The position numbers and the translations under genes are program-made. Shown piece after piece: positions 7,808-16,190 of a stretch of DNA of 64,000 nucleotides (within the stretch, counting starts at the first letter, position 1; each line of letters opens with the position of its first letter). The notes under the pieces were generated by a model, which saw only the letters and a program-made list of their open reading frames with translations, was not told where the DNA came from and ran no database searches. The DNA is from Halomarina pelagica. Lineage in GTDB: Archaea > Halobacteriota > Halobacteria > Halobacteriales > Haloarculaceae. The stretch lies in the NCBI RefSeq assembly GCF_024228315.1, contig NZ_CP100454.1, positions 1,240,001 to 1,304,000 of the forward strand, given 5' to 3'.

Positions 7808-8971
7808 CTAGCGACCGGGGACGAGGTCCGCCCAGACGAGCCGGTGGTCCGAGGCCGCCTCCGCGTCGGCACCGAGTCCGCGGCGTGACGACGACCTCGC
7901 CGGCCAGACGACCCCCGTCCCCCGGCGGTCGAGGTCGGGCGAGGGGAGCACGTAGTCGATGGTGATGGTCGAGTCGAACGTCGCACGCGGGTTCCCCCGA
8001 CGCGCGCCGCCGGGGCTGGTCGGCAGGGGTCGCGCGTCGAAGTCGGGGGTATCGAGGAGGAACTTCGTGGCGGCGTCGAAGTTGTCCGCCTGACCGGGGT
8101 AGGCGTTCATGTCGCCCAGGAGCGCGTAGGAGGCGTCCGGGTCGAGCCCGCCGCTGACGCCGTCGTCGTCGTAGAGGTAGTCGGCCCCGGCGACGTAGTC
8201 GGCGAACAGGCGCACCTCGTCGTGACAGCGCCGGCCGTTGAAGTTCTCCGGCCCATCGAATCCCGACGGCGTGGGGTGGGCGAGCAGCGCGTGGACGGTG
8301 CGGTCGCCCACCTCGATTGGCACGTCGACGTGCGTCTTCGAGGACAGCCGGAACCGCTCGGCCTCCTCCTCGGTCAGGTAGACGTCGTAGTCGTCGTCCC
8401 GGACGATCAGGTTCCCGGGCATGTCCTCCCAGACGAACGTCCGGAACGACCGCACGGCCGCCTCGTCGAGCGGGTACCGACTGACGAGCGCCAGCGCGTA
8501 CTGGCCGGGGTACTCGCCGTATCCGAAGGCGTCGTTGCCGTACGTCCGATCGCCCGGCGTGTCGTCGACGACACCGTTGTTATCGAGGTCCATCCCGCTG
8601 TGGACGCCCGTGTTGCTCTTCGGGACGTAGACGTGCTCGTAGTCGATCCCCCGGAGGAAGTCGCGCTGCGGAACCGAGAGGTAGTTCTCGACGAACGCGC
8701 GGGCGTTCGTGCGGTCGGTGCGGACGCCCTCCTGCCGGTTGTTGACGACCTCGTTGAGCGCCAGCACGTCCGGCCGAGCCTCCTGGATCACCCGCGCGGC
8801 CGCCTCCGCCTGCGGGTCGCCGGGCGTCTGGACCTGCTCGGTCGTGAGGTCCCTGATGTTGTACGTCGCGAATCGAACGGGATCGGGCGTCGCGCTCGCC
8901 GCCCCCGTGACCGACGCGAGCGACGCGCCGGCCGTGGCCAGGAATCCCCGTCGCGTGAATCGGATAGACAT
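7808..8971 (-). CDS. Tat-exported endonuclease/exonuclease/phosphatase family protein
   Basis: A 387-residue protein. A Tat signal (RFTRRGFLATAG, twin Arg at 7-8, then an Ala-rich core) directs folded export. The mature part has the EEP fold: FATYNIRDL near residue 33, DVLALNEVV with the metal-binding Glu near 73, LLGDMNAYPG around 280 and the C-terminal ASDHRLVWADL catalytic His. EEP enzymes hydrolyse phosphodiester or phosphomonoester bonds. The acidic loop with DLDNNGVVDD resembles a calcium-binding repeat. It could be an extracellular nuclease or phosphatase; the substrate is not deducible. A TATA-like ATTCTTAATA lies about 25-30 bases upstream of the start. Confidence 0.82.
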   Translation of the reverse strand: MSIRFTRRGFLATAGASLASVTGAASATPDPVRFATYNIRDLTTEQVQTPGDPQAEAAARVIQEARPDVLALNEVVNNRQEGVRTDRTNARAFVENYLSVPQRDFLRGIDYEHVYVPKSNTGVHSGMDLDNNGVVDDTPGDRTYGNDAFGYGEYPGQYALALVSRYPLDEAAVRSFRTFVWEDMPGNLIVRDDDYDVYLTEEEAERFRLSSKTHVDVPIEVGDRTVHALLAHPTPSGFDGPENFNGRRCHDEVRLFADYVAGADYLYDDDGVSGGLDPDASYALLGDMNAYPGQADNFDAATKFLLDTPDFDARPLPTSPGGARRGNPRATFDSTITIDYVLPSPDLDRRGTGVVWPARSSSRRGLGADAEAASDHRLVWADLVPGR

Positions 8972-9130
8972 TCGATCGGAGATTTCACTCGTCCGTATTA
9001 AGAATTATCACATATCGTGAAGTATGCGAAAATATATCGATAGGGGGACAGGCGACGGGGAATCACCGTCGAATCAGCGCGCGCCGCGGGATTCCGAAGC
9101 CGCTTCGGTCCGGGGGTGCGAGGCGGTGGT

Positions 9131-9679
9131 ATGAGCCACGTAGACCTCGACCGCGCGTTCCCCGAACTCGCCGCCATCGAGGACGCCGACCTCCGAGCGG
9201 GCGTCCGCGAGGCGTGGACGATCGCCATCGACGACAACGGGATCGACGACCTCGCGGCGGTCCCCTGGTTCCCGCCCGCCCAGCGGCGGCTCGACCTCCC
9301 CGACGCGACGCTCGTCGAGCACGTCCGCGACGTGACCGCCGCCGCCGTCGCGCTGGCCGAGACGCTGGTCGAGCGCGGACACGACCCCTCGATCGACCTG
9401 GTGCTCGCGGGGGCGCTGGTCCACGACGTGTCGAAGCTGTACGAGTTCGACGGCATGGACGAGACCGCCGTCGGTCGGCTGCTCGGCCACCCCCACTACG
9501 GCGCGGCGGTGGTCGACCGCGCCGGCCTGCCGGTCGAGGTGGCGCACGTCGTCCTCTCGCACACCCGCCGGACGGCGGTCGAGCCGGCGACGCTCGAAGC
9601 CGAGACCGTCCGCCGGGCCGACGAGGTGGCGGCGAGCGCGCTCCGCCTCCGCGCGGTGGACGACCTCCGGGACGCCTGA
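9131..9679 (+). CDS. HD-domain phosphohydrolase-like protein
   Basis: 182 residues from the ATG at 9131. The HD core is GALVHDVSKLYEF with the metal pair H98-D99 and Lys102. Other His residues at about 64, 119-121 and the C-terminal VVLSHTRR fit the HD metal site. HD proteins cleave phosphate esters of nucleotides or metabolites. This short form lacks a partner domain, so the substrate is unknown. The next gene starts 42 bases later on the same strand, so a two-gene transcript is possible. Confidence 0.75.
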   Translation: MSHVDLDRAFPELAAIEDADLRAGVREAWTIAIDDNGIDDLAAVPWFPPAQRRLDLPDATLVEHVRDVTAAAVALAETLVERGHDPSIDLVLAGALVHDVSKLYEFDGMDETAVGRLLGHPHYGAAVVDRAGLPVEVAHVVLSHTRRTAVEPATLEAETVRRADEVAASALRLRAVDDLRDA

Positions 9680-9721
9680 CCGCGCGAAAGGCCGAAGGAG
9701 CCGGGGGCCCTCCGTCGACGT

Positions 9722-10438
9722 ATGAACGAAATGACAGTACTGGTCGCCGGGGCGAGCGGCCGGACCGGCCGCGACGTGCTCGACGTGCTCCTCGACGCGG
9801 GGATCCGCGTCCGGGCGCTCACCAGTTCGCCGGGGAAGGTCGAGACGCTTGAACTCCAAGGCGCGGACGAGGTCGTCGTCGGGGACCTCCTCAGCATCTC
9901 GGCCGCCCGCGAGGCGGTCGAGGGCGCAGACGCCGTGATCTGTGCGGTCGGCTCGACGCCGGGGGCGAACCTCCTCCGCGGCCCGCTCGTCGACCGCGAG
10001 GGGGTCGTCAACCTCGTCGACGCCGCCGCGGACGAGGGCGTCGATCGGTTCGTTCTCGTCTCCTCCATCGGGGTCGGCGACTCGAAGGAGGGCATGCCGA
10101 AGCCGTTCCGTGCGCTGCTCGACCTCTTCGGCATCCTCGACGCGAAGGAGGCGGGCGAGGAGCACCTCCGCCGGTCGGGGCTCGACTACACGATCGTCCG
10201 CCCCGGCGGCCTGACGAACGACCCCGCCACCGGCGACGTGCTCGTCGGGGAGGGCGGGGACACCGTCTCGGGGTCGATCCCGCGCGCCGACGTGGCGCGC
10301 CTGCTCGTCGCGGCGCTGTTCACCCCCGAGAGCGAGAACCGCACGTTCGAGGTGGTGAGCCGGGAGGGCCGCCGTGGGAGCGCGACGGGCGTCGTGGACG
10401 TCGACTGGCGGCACCCCGAACCGGTCGTCGAGCGGTAG
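9722..10438 (+). CDS. NmrA/YwnB-like NAD(P)-binding protein
   Basis: 238 residues with an atypical short-chain dehydrogenase Rossmann fold. The nucleotide motif is VAGASGRTGRDV near residues 7-18, then GADEVVVGDL, FVLVSSIGVGDS around 110 and the substrate-side YTIVRPGGLTNDP around 155. It lacks the classical YxxxK pair, as is usual for NmrA-like and epimerase-like members that act as NADP sensors or reductases. A second in-frame ATG nine bases later is an alternative start. Function is not determinable beyond cofactor binding. Confidence 0.82.
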   Translation: MNEMTVLVAGASGRTGRDVLDVLLDAGIRVRALTSSPGKVETLELQGADEVVVGDLLSISAAREAVEGADAVICAVGSTPGANLLRGPLVDREGVVNLVDAAADEGVDRFVLVSSIGVGDSKEGMPKPFRALLDLFGILDAKEAGEEHLRRSGLDYTIVRPGGLTNDPATGDVLVGEGGDTVSGSIPRADVARLLVAALFTPESENRTFEVVSREGRRGSATGVVDVDWRHPEPVVER

Positions 10439-10560
10439 CGCCCGGCGTCGGTCCGAGGGCGGTAGCGGCGCGCGGTCCCCGGCGAGTGCCGACGAGCGCC
10501 GACGCCGGTCGGTATCGACCGGCGACGAACGCTTATGTTGGGTGCCACCACAGCACGGTC

Positions 10561-11643
10561 ATGGTCGCCGAATCGTTCGTACTGGCCGCGGCGCAGGTCG
10601 AACCCGAGTACCACGACAAGGAGGGCACCCTCGACAAGACGTGTCGCTGGATCGAGCGGGCGGGCGACGCGGGCGCGGACCTCGTCGTCTTCCCCGAGAC
10701 GTACTTCCCGGGGTACCCCTACTGGCGCGGCAGCGTCTCGATCCCGCGGTGGACGGAGCTGATGGTCGAACTCCAGAAGAACAGCCTCCACGTGGAGGAC
10801 GAGGCGACGGCGGTCCTCGGCGACGCGGTCGCCGAGGCGGACCTGTACGTCGCCCTCGGGACCAACGAGCTGAGCGACCGCCCCGGCAGCGAGACGCTCT
10901 ACAACTCCATCTTTTACTTCGATCGAACCGGAGAGTTGCTCGGCCGCCACCGCAAGCTCATGCCGACCCACCAGGAGCGGGCCATCTGGGGCCGCGGCGA
11001 CCCGGCGCACCTCCGCACCTACGAGACCGACCTCGGTCGCCTCGGCGGCCTGGTGTGCTACGAGAACCACATGACGCTGTCGAAGGCGGCGCTGACGGCC
11101 CACGGCGAGGAGATCCACGCCGCCGTCTGGCCGGGCTTCTGGGAGCAACACGGCCACCCCGGGGACAAGAGCCGCGCGGCGGACGCCGGCGCGCGCGACA
11201 CCTGCGACGTCTACCCCGCGATGCGCGAGTACGCCTTCGAGACGCAGTCGTTCGTCGCCGCCTGCTCCGCGTACGTGAGCGACGACGTGGCCGGCGAGTA
11301 CGCCGACGAGCTGGGGTTCAACGTCGCCGCGGGCGGGAGCATGCTCGTCAACCCGGCCGGGATCGTGAAGGCCGGCCCCGCGGTGGGCGAGGAGGCGCTG
11401 CTGACCGCCGAGTTCTCCCGCGACGAGCGCCGCGCCACGAAGGCGTACTTCGACGCGATGGGCCACTACACCCGCTGGGACGCGGTGCGCCTCGACGTGA
11501 GCGACGGGGCGCTCTCGCCGGTGCGCGAGCGACCGGAGGCGCGTCGACCGTCGCTGTCGCCCGCCCGCGCCGAGGAACTCGCCGCGGAGTACGGGGTGCC
11601 GGTCGAGGCCGTCGAGGCGGTGGCCGAAGAGCTAGCTCCCTGA
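10561..11643 (+). CDS. nitrilase-superfamily carbon-nitrogen hydrolase
   Basis: 360 residues, matching the length of true nitrilases. The Glu-Lys-Cys triad is visible: E46 in VVFPETYFPGYPYW, K132 in RHRKLMPTHQER and C166 in GGLVCYENHM. The GYPYW and GRGDPAH segments are typical of branch-1 aliphatic or aromatic nitrilases, which convert nitriles to acids and ammonia. Amidase activity cannot be excluded. A TATA-like CGCTTATG lies about 30 bases upstream. Cytoplasmic. No nitrile hydratase or amidase genes are adjacent. Confidence 0.86.
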   Translation: MVAESFVLAAAQVEPEYHDKEGTLDKTCRWIERAGDAGADLVVFPETYFPGYPYWRGSVSIPRWTELMVELQKNSLHVEDEATAVLGDAVAEADLYVALGTNELSDRPGSETLYNSIFYFDRTGELLGRHRKLMPTHQERAIWGRGDPAHLRTYETDLGRLGGLVCYENHMTLSKAALTAHGEEIHAAVWPGFWEQHGHPGDKSRAADAGARDTCDVYPAMREYAFETQSFVAACSAYVSDDVAGEYADELGFNVAAGGSMLVNPAGIVKAGPAVGEEALLTAEFSRDERRATKAYFDAMGHYTRWDAVRLDVSDGALSPVRERPEARRPSLSPARAEELAAEYGVPVEAVEAVAEELAP

Positions 11644-11719
11644 AGCTCCCTGAAGACTCGTTGGAGGGGAGAACGGGGAGAGAGCGATGGGAACGTAGAC
11701 GAACGGGACGGTTCGGCGC

Positions 11720-12781
11720 TCAGTCCGCCGCGACCTGCGTCCGTGATCCCGTCATCGCCAGCACGTCGTCGAAGAAGCCGAGGGTGTCGTGCGGGCCGGG
11801 GTTGGCCTCGGGGTGGTACTGGCGCGTGATGACGCGCAGGTCGTCGCTCTCCAGGCCCTCGGGGGTGTCGTCGTTGACGTTCACCTGCGTCACGTCGAGC
11901 GGGCCGGGGTCGGCGACGGTGTAGCCGTGGTTCTGCGTCGTCATCACCACCCGCCCGGTGCGCAGGTCGCGCACGGGCTGGTTGACGCCGCGGTGGCCGA
12001 AGGCCATCTTCTCCGTCTCTCCGCCGAGCGCGTCCGCGATGACCTGCTGGCCGAGGCAGATGCCGGCCATCGGGATTTCGCCGGCGAGGTCCCGGACGAG
12101 GTCCTGGGTCGCCCCGAAGTTCGCCGGGTCGCCGGGACCGTTCGAGATGAACAGCACGTCGGGCGCGAGCGCCTCGACTTCCTCGGACGTCGCGTCGTAG
12201 GGCAGGCGGTGGACCGTCGCGCCGCGCTCGACGAGCGAGGAGACGATCGATCCCTTCGCCCCGCAGTCGATCAGGGCGACGTCCGGGCCGGAGCCGTCGG
12301 GGTTGTACGTCGTCGGCTCGCGGACCGTGACCTGCTCGCCGATCTCGGTGTGTTCGCTCATTCCCTTGCACCGCGAGAGCTGGTCGAGCGCGTCCTCCGG
12401 GGTGACGTCCTCGCCCGCGACGATGCCGCACTTCATCGCCCCCTCCTCGCGGATGCGGGTGACGAGGTCGCGCGTGTCGAGGCTGTCCACGGCGGGGACG
12501 CCCTCGCGTTCGAGCCACGCGGCGACGTCGTCGGTCAGTTCGCGCGCGACGACGGCGCGGGGGTGGACGCGGTCGGATTCGAACCGCTCGGATCGGACGC
12601 CGTAGTTACCGATCAGGGGATACGAGAACGTGAGGACCTGCTCCTCGTAGGAGGGGTCGGTGAGGCTCTCCTCGTAGCCCGTGTAGGCGGTCGTGAACAC
12701 CAGTTCTCCACGCGTCTGACCGGGAGCGCGAGCGCGCGCTTCGACCACGCGCCCGCCCTCCAGTGCCACGTAGGCGTCCAT
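11720..12781 (-). CDS. carA: carbamoyl-phosphate synthase small subunit
   Basis: 353 residues. It supplies ammonia from glutamine to CarB for carbamoyl phosphate, feeding arginine and pyrimidine synthesis. The N-terminal CarA domain has VFTTAYTGYEESLTDPSYE. The class I amidotransferase domain carries the Cys nucleophile in GICLGQQVIADALGG and the His in TRQYHPEANPGP. The start at 12781 gives the conserved MDAYVALEGG N-terminus; a start 15 bases earlier in MFFVT is less likely. A TATA-like CGATTATAGG lies about 30 bases upstream. It is divergent from an Lrp-type regulator. carB is not in the window. Confidence 0.95.
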   Translation of the reverse strand: MDAYVALEGGRVVEARARAPGQTRGELVFTTAYTGYEESLTDPSYEEQVLTFSYPLIGNYGVRSERFESDRVHPRAVVARELTDDVAAWLEREGVPAVDSLDTRDLVTRIREEGAMKCGIVAGEDVTPEDALDQLSRCKGMSEHTEIGEQVTVREPTTYNPDGSGPDVALIDCGAKGSIVSSLVERGATVHRLPYDATSEEVEALAPDVLFISNGPGDPANFGATQDLVRDLAGEIPMAGICLGQQVIADALGGETEKMAFGHRGVNQPVRDLRTGRVVMTTQNHGYTVADPGPLDVTQVNVNDDTPEGLESDDLRVITRQYHPEANPGPHDTLGFFDDVLAMTGSRTQVAAD

Positions 12782-12834
12782 CGTTACGAAGAACATAGAA
12801 ACAGACCCCTATAATCGTTGTGTTCGAAGCAGCG

Positions 12835-12849
12835 TTACGAAATTCGTAA
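12835..12849. promoter_or_regulatory. candidate Lrp-type operator between carA and the Lrp gene
   Basis: TTACGAAATTCGTAA is a 15-bp inverted repeat around a single central base. The half-site CGTTACGAA at its left edge (12833-12841) recurs at 12782-12790, next to the carA start, 51 bp or about five helical turns away. The layout suits cooperative binding by an Lrp oligomer controlling both divergent genes. Inferred, not shown. Confidence 0.55.
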
Positions 12850-12885
12850 TCGTCAAGTACGAGAGGTGTGTACCGACGCACCTCG

Positions 12886-13299
12886 ATGGACAACCTCGAC
12901 CGGGACATCCTCGACATCCTCCGACGCGACGCGCGGACGCCCTACACGGAGATCGCCGCCGAGGTGGGGACGAGCGAGGGCACGGTCAGGAACCGCGTCG
13001 ATCGCCTCGTCAAGGACGGCGTCATCGAACGGTTCACCGTCGCCACGCGCACCGGGAACGTGAAGGCGATGATCGAGGTCGGCGTCGACGTGAGCGTCGA
13101 CACGAGCGAGGTCTCCGAGCGGATGGCCGAGTGGCACGACGTCGACTTCGTCTGGCAGGTCTCCGGCGAGGAGGACCTCGTGCTCATCGTCGACGCGGCC
13201 GACACCCGGGGCATCAACGACCTGATCACCCGCGCGCGCGAGCAGGACGAGGTCGTGAGCACGAAGACGCGCCTGATCCTCGACGAGCGGCTCGGGTAG
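12886..13299 (+). CDS. Lrp/AsnC family regulator
   Basis: 137 residues from the ATG at 12886. An N-terminal AsnC-type HTH (LDRDILDILRRDARTPYTEI then GTSEGTVRNRVDRLVKDGVI) is joined to a RAM/AsnC ligand-binding domain with GEEDLVLIVDA. Lrp proteins assemble as dimers to octamers and respond to amino acids. The divergent carA neighbour suggests it senses nitrogen or amino-acid status and regulates carbamoyl phosphate supply and itself. The carA-Lrp pairing recurs in haloarchaea, from memory. Confidence 0.92.
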   Translation: MDNLDRDILDILRRDARTPYTEIAAEVGTSEGTVRNRVDRLVKDGVIERFTVATRTGNVKAMIEVGVDVSVDTSEVSERMAEWHDVDFVWQVSGEEDLVLIVDAADTRGINDLITRAREQDEVVSTKTRLILDERLG

Positions 13300-13396
13300 C
13301 CACCGGGAGACGGACCCCCGACGCGCGTCGTACGTCCGGCGGTCGGACGGGGACAGCCCACAGTATATCTCCGCCGGCGGCCAACGCTTCGGTGAG

Positions 13397-14362
13397 ATGG
13401 CTCGGGCGACGGGGAGTGGCGGGCGAGGAGACGAGGGGGATCGCGTCCTCGTCCTCAATCCGAAGAGCGGCGGCGGACGCGGCACCGACGCGATCGGGGC
13501 GTTGGCCGCAGATCGCGGGTTCGCCGTCCGCGAGGCCGAGGGCGCGGCGGTGGTCGAGGCCGCGCGGGGGGCCGCCGAGTCCGGGGCGTCGCTCGTCGTC
13601 GCATGCGGGGGCGACGGAACGGCGAGCGGCGTCGTGAACGGCATCGCCGACGCCGACGCGTTCGACGACGTCGCCTTCGGCGTCGTCCCGAGCGGGACGG
13701 GGAACAACTTCGCGGGGAACGTCGGCGTCGGGAGCGTCGAGCAGGCGTTCGACGTGCTCGAGACGGGCGAGGAGCGCCGCATCGACGTCGGGCGCGTCGT
13801 CCTCACCGACGCCGACGGAACGACCGACGAGCGACTGTTTCTCAACTCCTGCGTCGCGGGGCTGACCGCCGACGCGAGCGAGCGAACCTCGGCGGAGTTG
13901 AAGCGACGCTACGGGGCGTTCGCCTACCTCGCCACCACGCTCGGTGCGGTGCCGACCTACGAGTCCCTCCCCCTGCGAGTCGAGGGGCCGGCGGACGACG
14001 ATCCGTGGCGCGGGGACGCGCTCTGCGTCTTCCTCGGGAACGCTCGCGGATTCCCCCGCGGCGGGAGCGTCCGGCTGACGCAGGCGAACGTCGAGGACGG
14101 TCTCCTGGAGGTCGCGCTCGTGAGCGACGCGTCCGCGCTCGAACTCGCCGGGGACGAACTGATCCGGCGACTGTTCCGGGGGGAGACGGTCAACATCGAG
14201 CTACGGTCGCTCCCGTCCGTGACCGTGACGACGGAGGGCGAGCCGATCCGCTTCAGCCTCGACGGCGAGATGGTCAGCGCAGAGCGCCTCGACGCGGGGA
14301 CGCTCCCGCGGACGCTTCGCGCCCGCGTCGGGGCGAGCTACGTGCCGGACCCGCCCGCGTGA
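13397..14362 (+). CDS. diacylglycerol kinase-type lipid kinase, copy 1
   Basis: 321 residues with the DAGK catalytic fold: NPKSGGGRG near residue 21, the ATP-binding GGDGT at 71-75 and the PSGTGNNFAGNVG loop at 98-110. The C-terminal beta domain ends with FSLDGEM, the usual second-domain motif. The family (DgkB/YegS-like) phosphorylates diacylglycerol, sphingoid or polyprenyl-type lipid alcohols. In archaea, which use ether lipids, the substrate could be an archaeol- or dolichol-like alcohol. A TATA-like AGTATATC lies 25-35 bases upstream. It is about 45 percent similar by eye to the copy at 15194. Confidence 0.86.
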   Translation: MARATGSGGRGDEGDRVLVLNPKSGGGRGTDAIGALAADRGFAVREAEGAAVVEAARGAAESGASLVVACGGDGTASGVVNGIADADAFDDVAFGVVPSGTGNNFAGNVGVGSVEQAFDVLETGEERRIDVGRVVLTDADGTTDERLFLNSCVAGLTADASERTSAELKRRYGAFAYLATTLGAVPTYESLPLRVEGPADDDPWRGDALCVFLGNARGFPRGGSVRLTQANVEDGLLEVALVSDASALELAGDELIRRLFRGETVNIELRSLPSVTVTTEGEPIRFSLDGEMVSAERLDAGTLPRTLRARVGASYVPDPPA

Positions 14363-14420
14363 GACGGGCGACCCGCCGCCGAGACGGCGGCGGGAGTCGG
14401 GAGATCGGGCGGCCCGTCGA

Positions 14421-15140
14421 TCAGTCGTCGTCCTCGCCGGGCGGGCGTCCGACGCCGGGAGTCGGGGCCTCGTCGAGCCACGCCGGCGTCTGGAGGTGGC
14501 GCTTCTGCTCGTGGACGCGCCGGTAGAACCGCCGGACGAGGCGGTCGGTGAGGTGGGTGCCGACGCGGGGTTCGACCCGCCCCTCGCGGATGGCGGCGAC
14601 GACGTTCTCCGGGGTGAGTTCCTCGGCGTCGACGCGCGTGTACGCGCGTCCCACCTCGACGGGGTAGTGGGCGTCGCTGCCGCCGACCAGCGGGAGGCCG
14701 TGGTCGTCCGCGAGCTGGCGCACCCAGCGCTCGGTCCGGGGGTGTTTGCCGTTGACCTCGATGGCGTCGAACGGGGCATCGACCTCGCGGACGGTGCTGT
14801 TGCGGTAGGGGTGAGCGATGATCGCCGCACAGTCGCGGTCGTGGGCGAGCGCGACCGTCTCCTCGGGGGTGAGGCGCTCCGGGCGGGTGAACCGCGGCGG
14901 ATCCGGGCCGACCACGAGGACGTGTCCGCGGGTCGTCGTCACCTCGATGCCGGGGACGCGGACCACGGGATCGGTGGAGAGCGGTTCGTAGTAGTCGTGG
15001 TTGGTGAGCGCGACGCCGTCGAGATCACGCAACTGGGCGACGACGCCGAGCGCCCGCGAGCCGACGGGGTCGAAGGGCGTAGAGCGGGCGGTAAACCCGT
15101 GGAAGAACCGGGTGTGCGTGTGGAGATCCAGCGCGAACAC
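14421..15140 (-). CDS. PHP-domain phosphoesterase
   Basis: 239 residues from a GTG at 15140. An earlier in-frame ATG at 15200 would overlap the divergent gene and adds a non-conserved extension. PHP metal ligands are visible: DLHTHTRFFHG at the start, TNHDYYEP, PGIEVTT, IIAHPYRNS and GGSDAHYP. PHP enzymes hydrolyse phosphate esters or act as small nucleases with a trinuclear metal site. Stand-alone forms include histidinol phosphatase-like and nucleoside 3',5'-bisphosphate phosphatase-like enzymes. The gene sits between two lipid kinase paralogues, convergent with the first and divergent from the second. Confidence 0.82.
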   Translation of the reverse strand: MFALDLHTHTRFFHGFTARSTPFDPVGSRALGVVAQLRDLDGVALTNHDYYEPLSTDPVVRVPGIEVTTTRGHVLVVGPDPPRFTRPERLTPEETVALAHDRDCAAIIAHPYRNSTVREVDAPFDAIEVNGKHPRTERWVRQLADDHGLPLVGGSDAHYPVEVGRAYTRVDAEELTPENVVAAIREGRVEPRVGTHLTDRLVRRFYRRVHEQKRHLQTPAWLDEAPTPGVGRPPGEDDD

Positions 15141-15193
15141 GACCGGCGCTACGAGCGCGTACCTCTTTGTGGTTCCGCCGAGAACGCCGTCCC

Positions 15194-16138
15194 ATGACAA
15201 ACGACGGGCGCGCGCCGGGGGGCAGATCCGACGGGCGCGTCCTGATCCTCAACCCCGTCAGCGGGGACGGCGAGCACGCGCCGCGCGTTCGCGAGCTGGC
15301 CGCGGACCACGGGTTCGCCGTTCGCGAGACGGAGCGCTCGGGCGACGGCATCGAGCTGGCGCGGGAGGCCGCGAGGGAGGGGGCCGACCTCGTCGCCGCC
15401 TGCGGGGGCGACGGGACGCTGAACGAGGTCGTCCGGGGGCTGTGGAACGCGGACGCGCTCCCGGGGACCGCGTTCGCCGTCGTCCCGGGCGGGACGGGGA
15501 ACAACTTCGCGGGGAACGTCGGGATCGAGGGGATCGAACACGCGTTCGAGGTCGTCGAGTCGGGCGACTGGCGCACCGTCGACCTCGGCCTCGTCGCCGT
15601 CGACGGGGGCGAGCCGCTCCCGTTTCTCAACTCCTGCGTCGGCGGGCTGACGGCGAACGCGAGCGCGAGCACCTCGTCGGAGCAGAAGGAGCGCTTCGGC
15701 GTCCTCGCGTACGTCCTCAACACGCTCCGCGAGATCGCCTCGTTCGAGGGGATCGCGCTCGACGTCACGCCGGTCGAGGGGGGCGAGGGGTGGCACGGGG
15801 ACGCCCTCTGCGTGCTCATCGGGAACGGGCGTCGGTTCCCCGGCGGGGGCGACGAGCAGGCGAACATGGAGGACGGCCGGCTCGACGTGACGATCGTCGA
15901 GGACTACCCGACGGTGGACCTCGCGAGCGAGGCCGCCGTCCATCGGCTGTTCGGACGCGAGACGCGGAACATCGCGCGGCTACAGACGACCGAACTCGAC
16001 GTGACCGTCCACGAGGGCGACCCGGTCACCTTCAGCCTCGACGGGGAACTCGCCTCCGTGCGCCACCTGCACGTCGAGTCCCGGCCGGGGACGCTCCGCC
16101 TCCCCGTCGGCGACGCCTACGATCCGGCCCCCGGCTGA
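15194..16138 (+). CDS. diacylglycerol kinase-type lipid kinase, copy 2
   Basis: 314 residues from the ATG at 15194. Same architecture as the gene at 13397: LNPVSGDGEH near residue 19, GGDGT at 71-75, GGTGNNFAGNVG around 100 and FSLDGELAS at the C-terminus. Conservation of both active-site loops suggests that both copies are active. Differences in the middle (QANMEDGRLDVTIVED versus QANVEDGLLEVALVSD) suggest an old duplication. It starts only 53 bases from the PHP start, so the promoters must overlap. Confidence 0.86.
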   Translation: MTNDGRAPGGRSDGRVLILNPVSGDGEHAPRVRELAADHGFAVRETERSGDGIELAREAAREGADLVAACGGDGTLNEVVRGLWNADALPGTAFAVVPGGTGNNFAGNVGIEGIEHAFEVVESGDWRTVDLGLVAVDGGEPLPFLNSCVGGLTANASASTSSEQKERFGVLAYVLNTLREIASFEGIALDVTPVEGGEGWHGDALCVLIGNGRRFPGGGDEQANMEDGRLDVTIVEDYPTVDLASEAAVHRLFGRETRNIARLQTTELDVTVHEGDPVTFSLDGELASVRHLHVESRPGTLRLPVGDAYDPAPG

Positions 16139-16190
16139 CGCCGGCCGCGCGACTCGAAGAGTCCTTAAGACGCCTCACCGAGAGGCAGGT

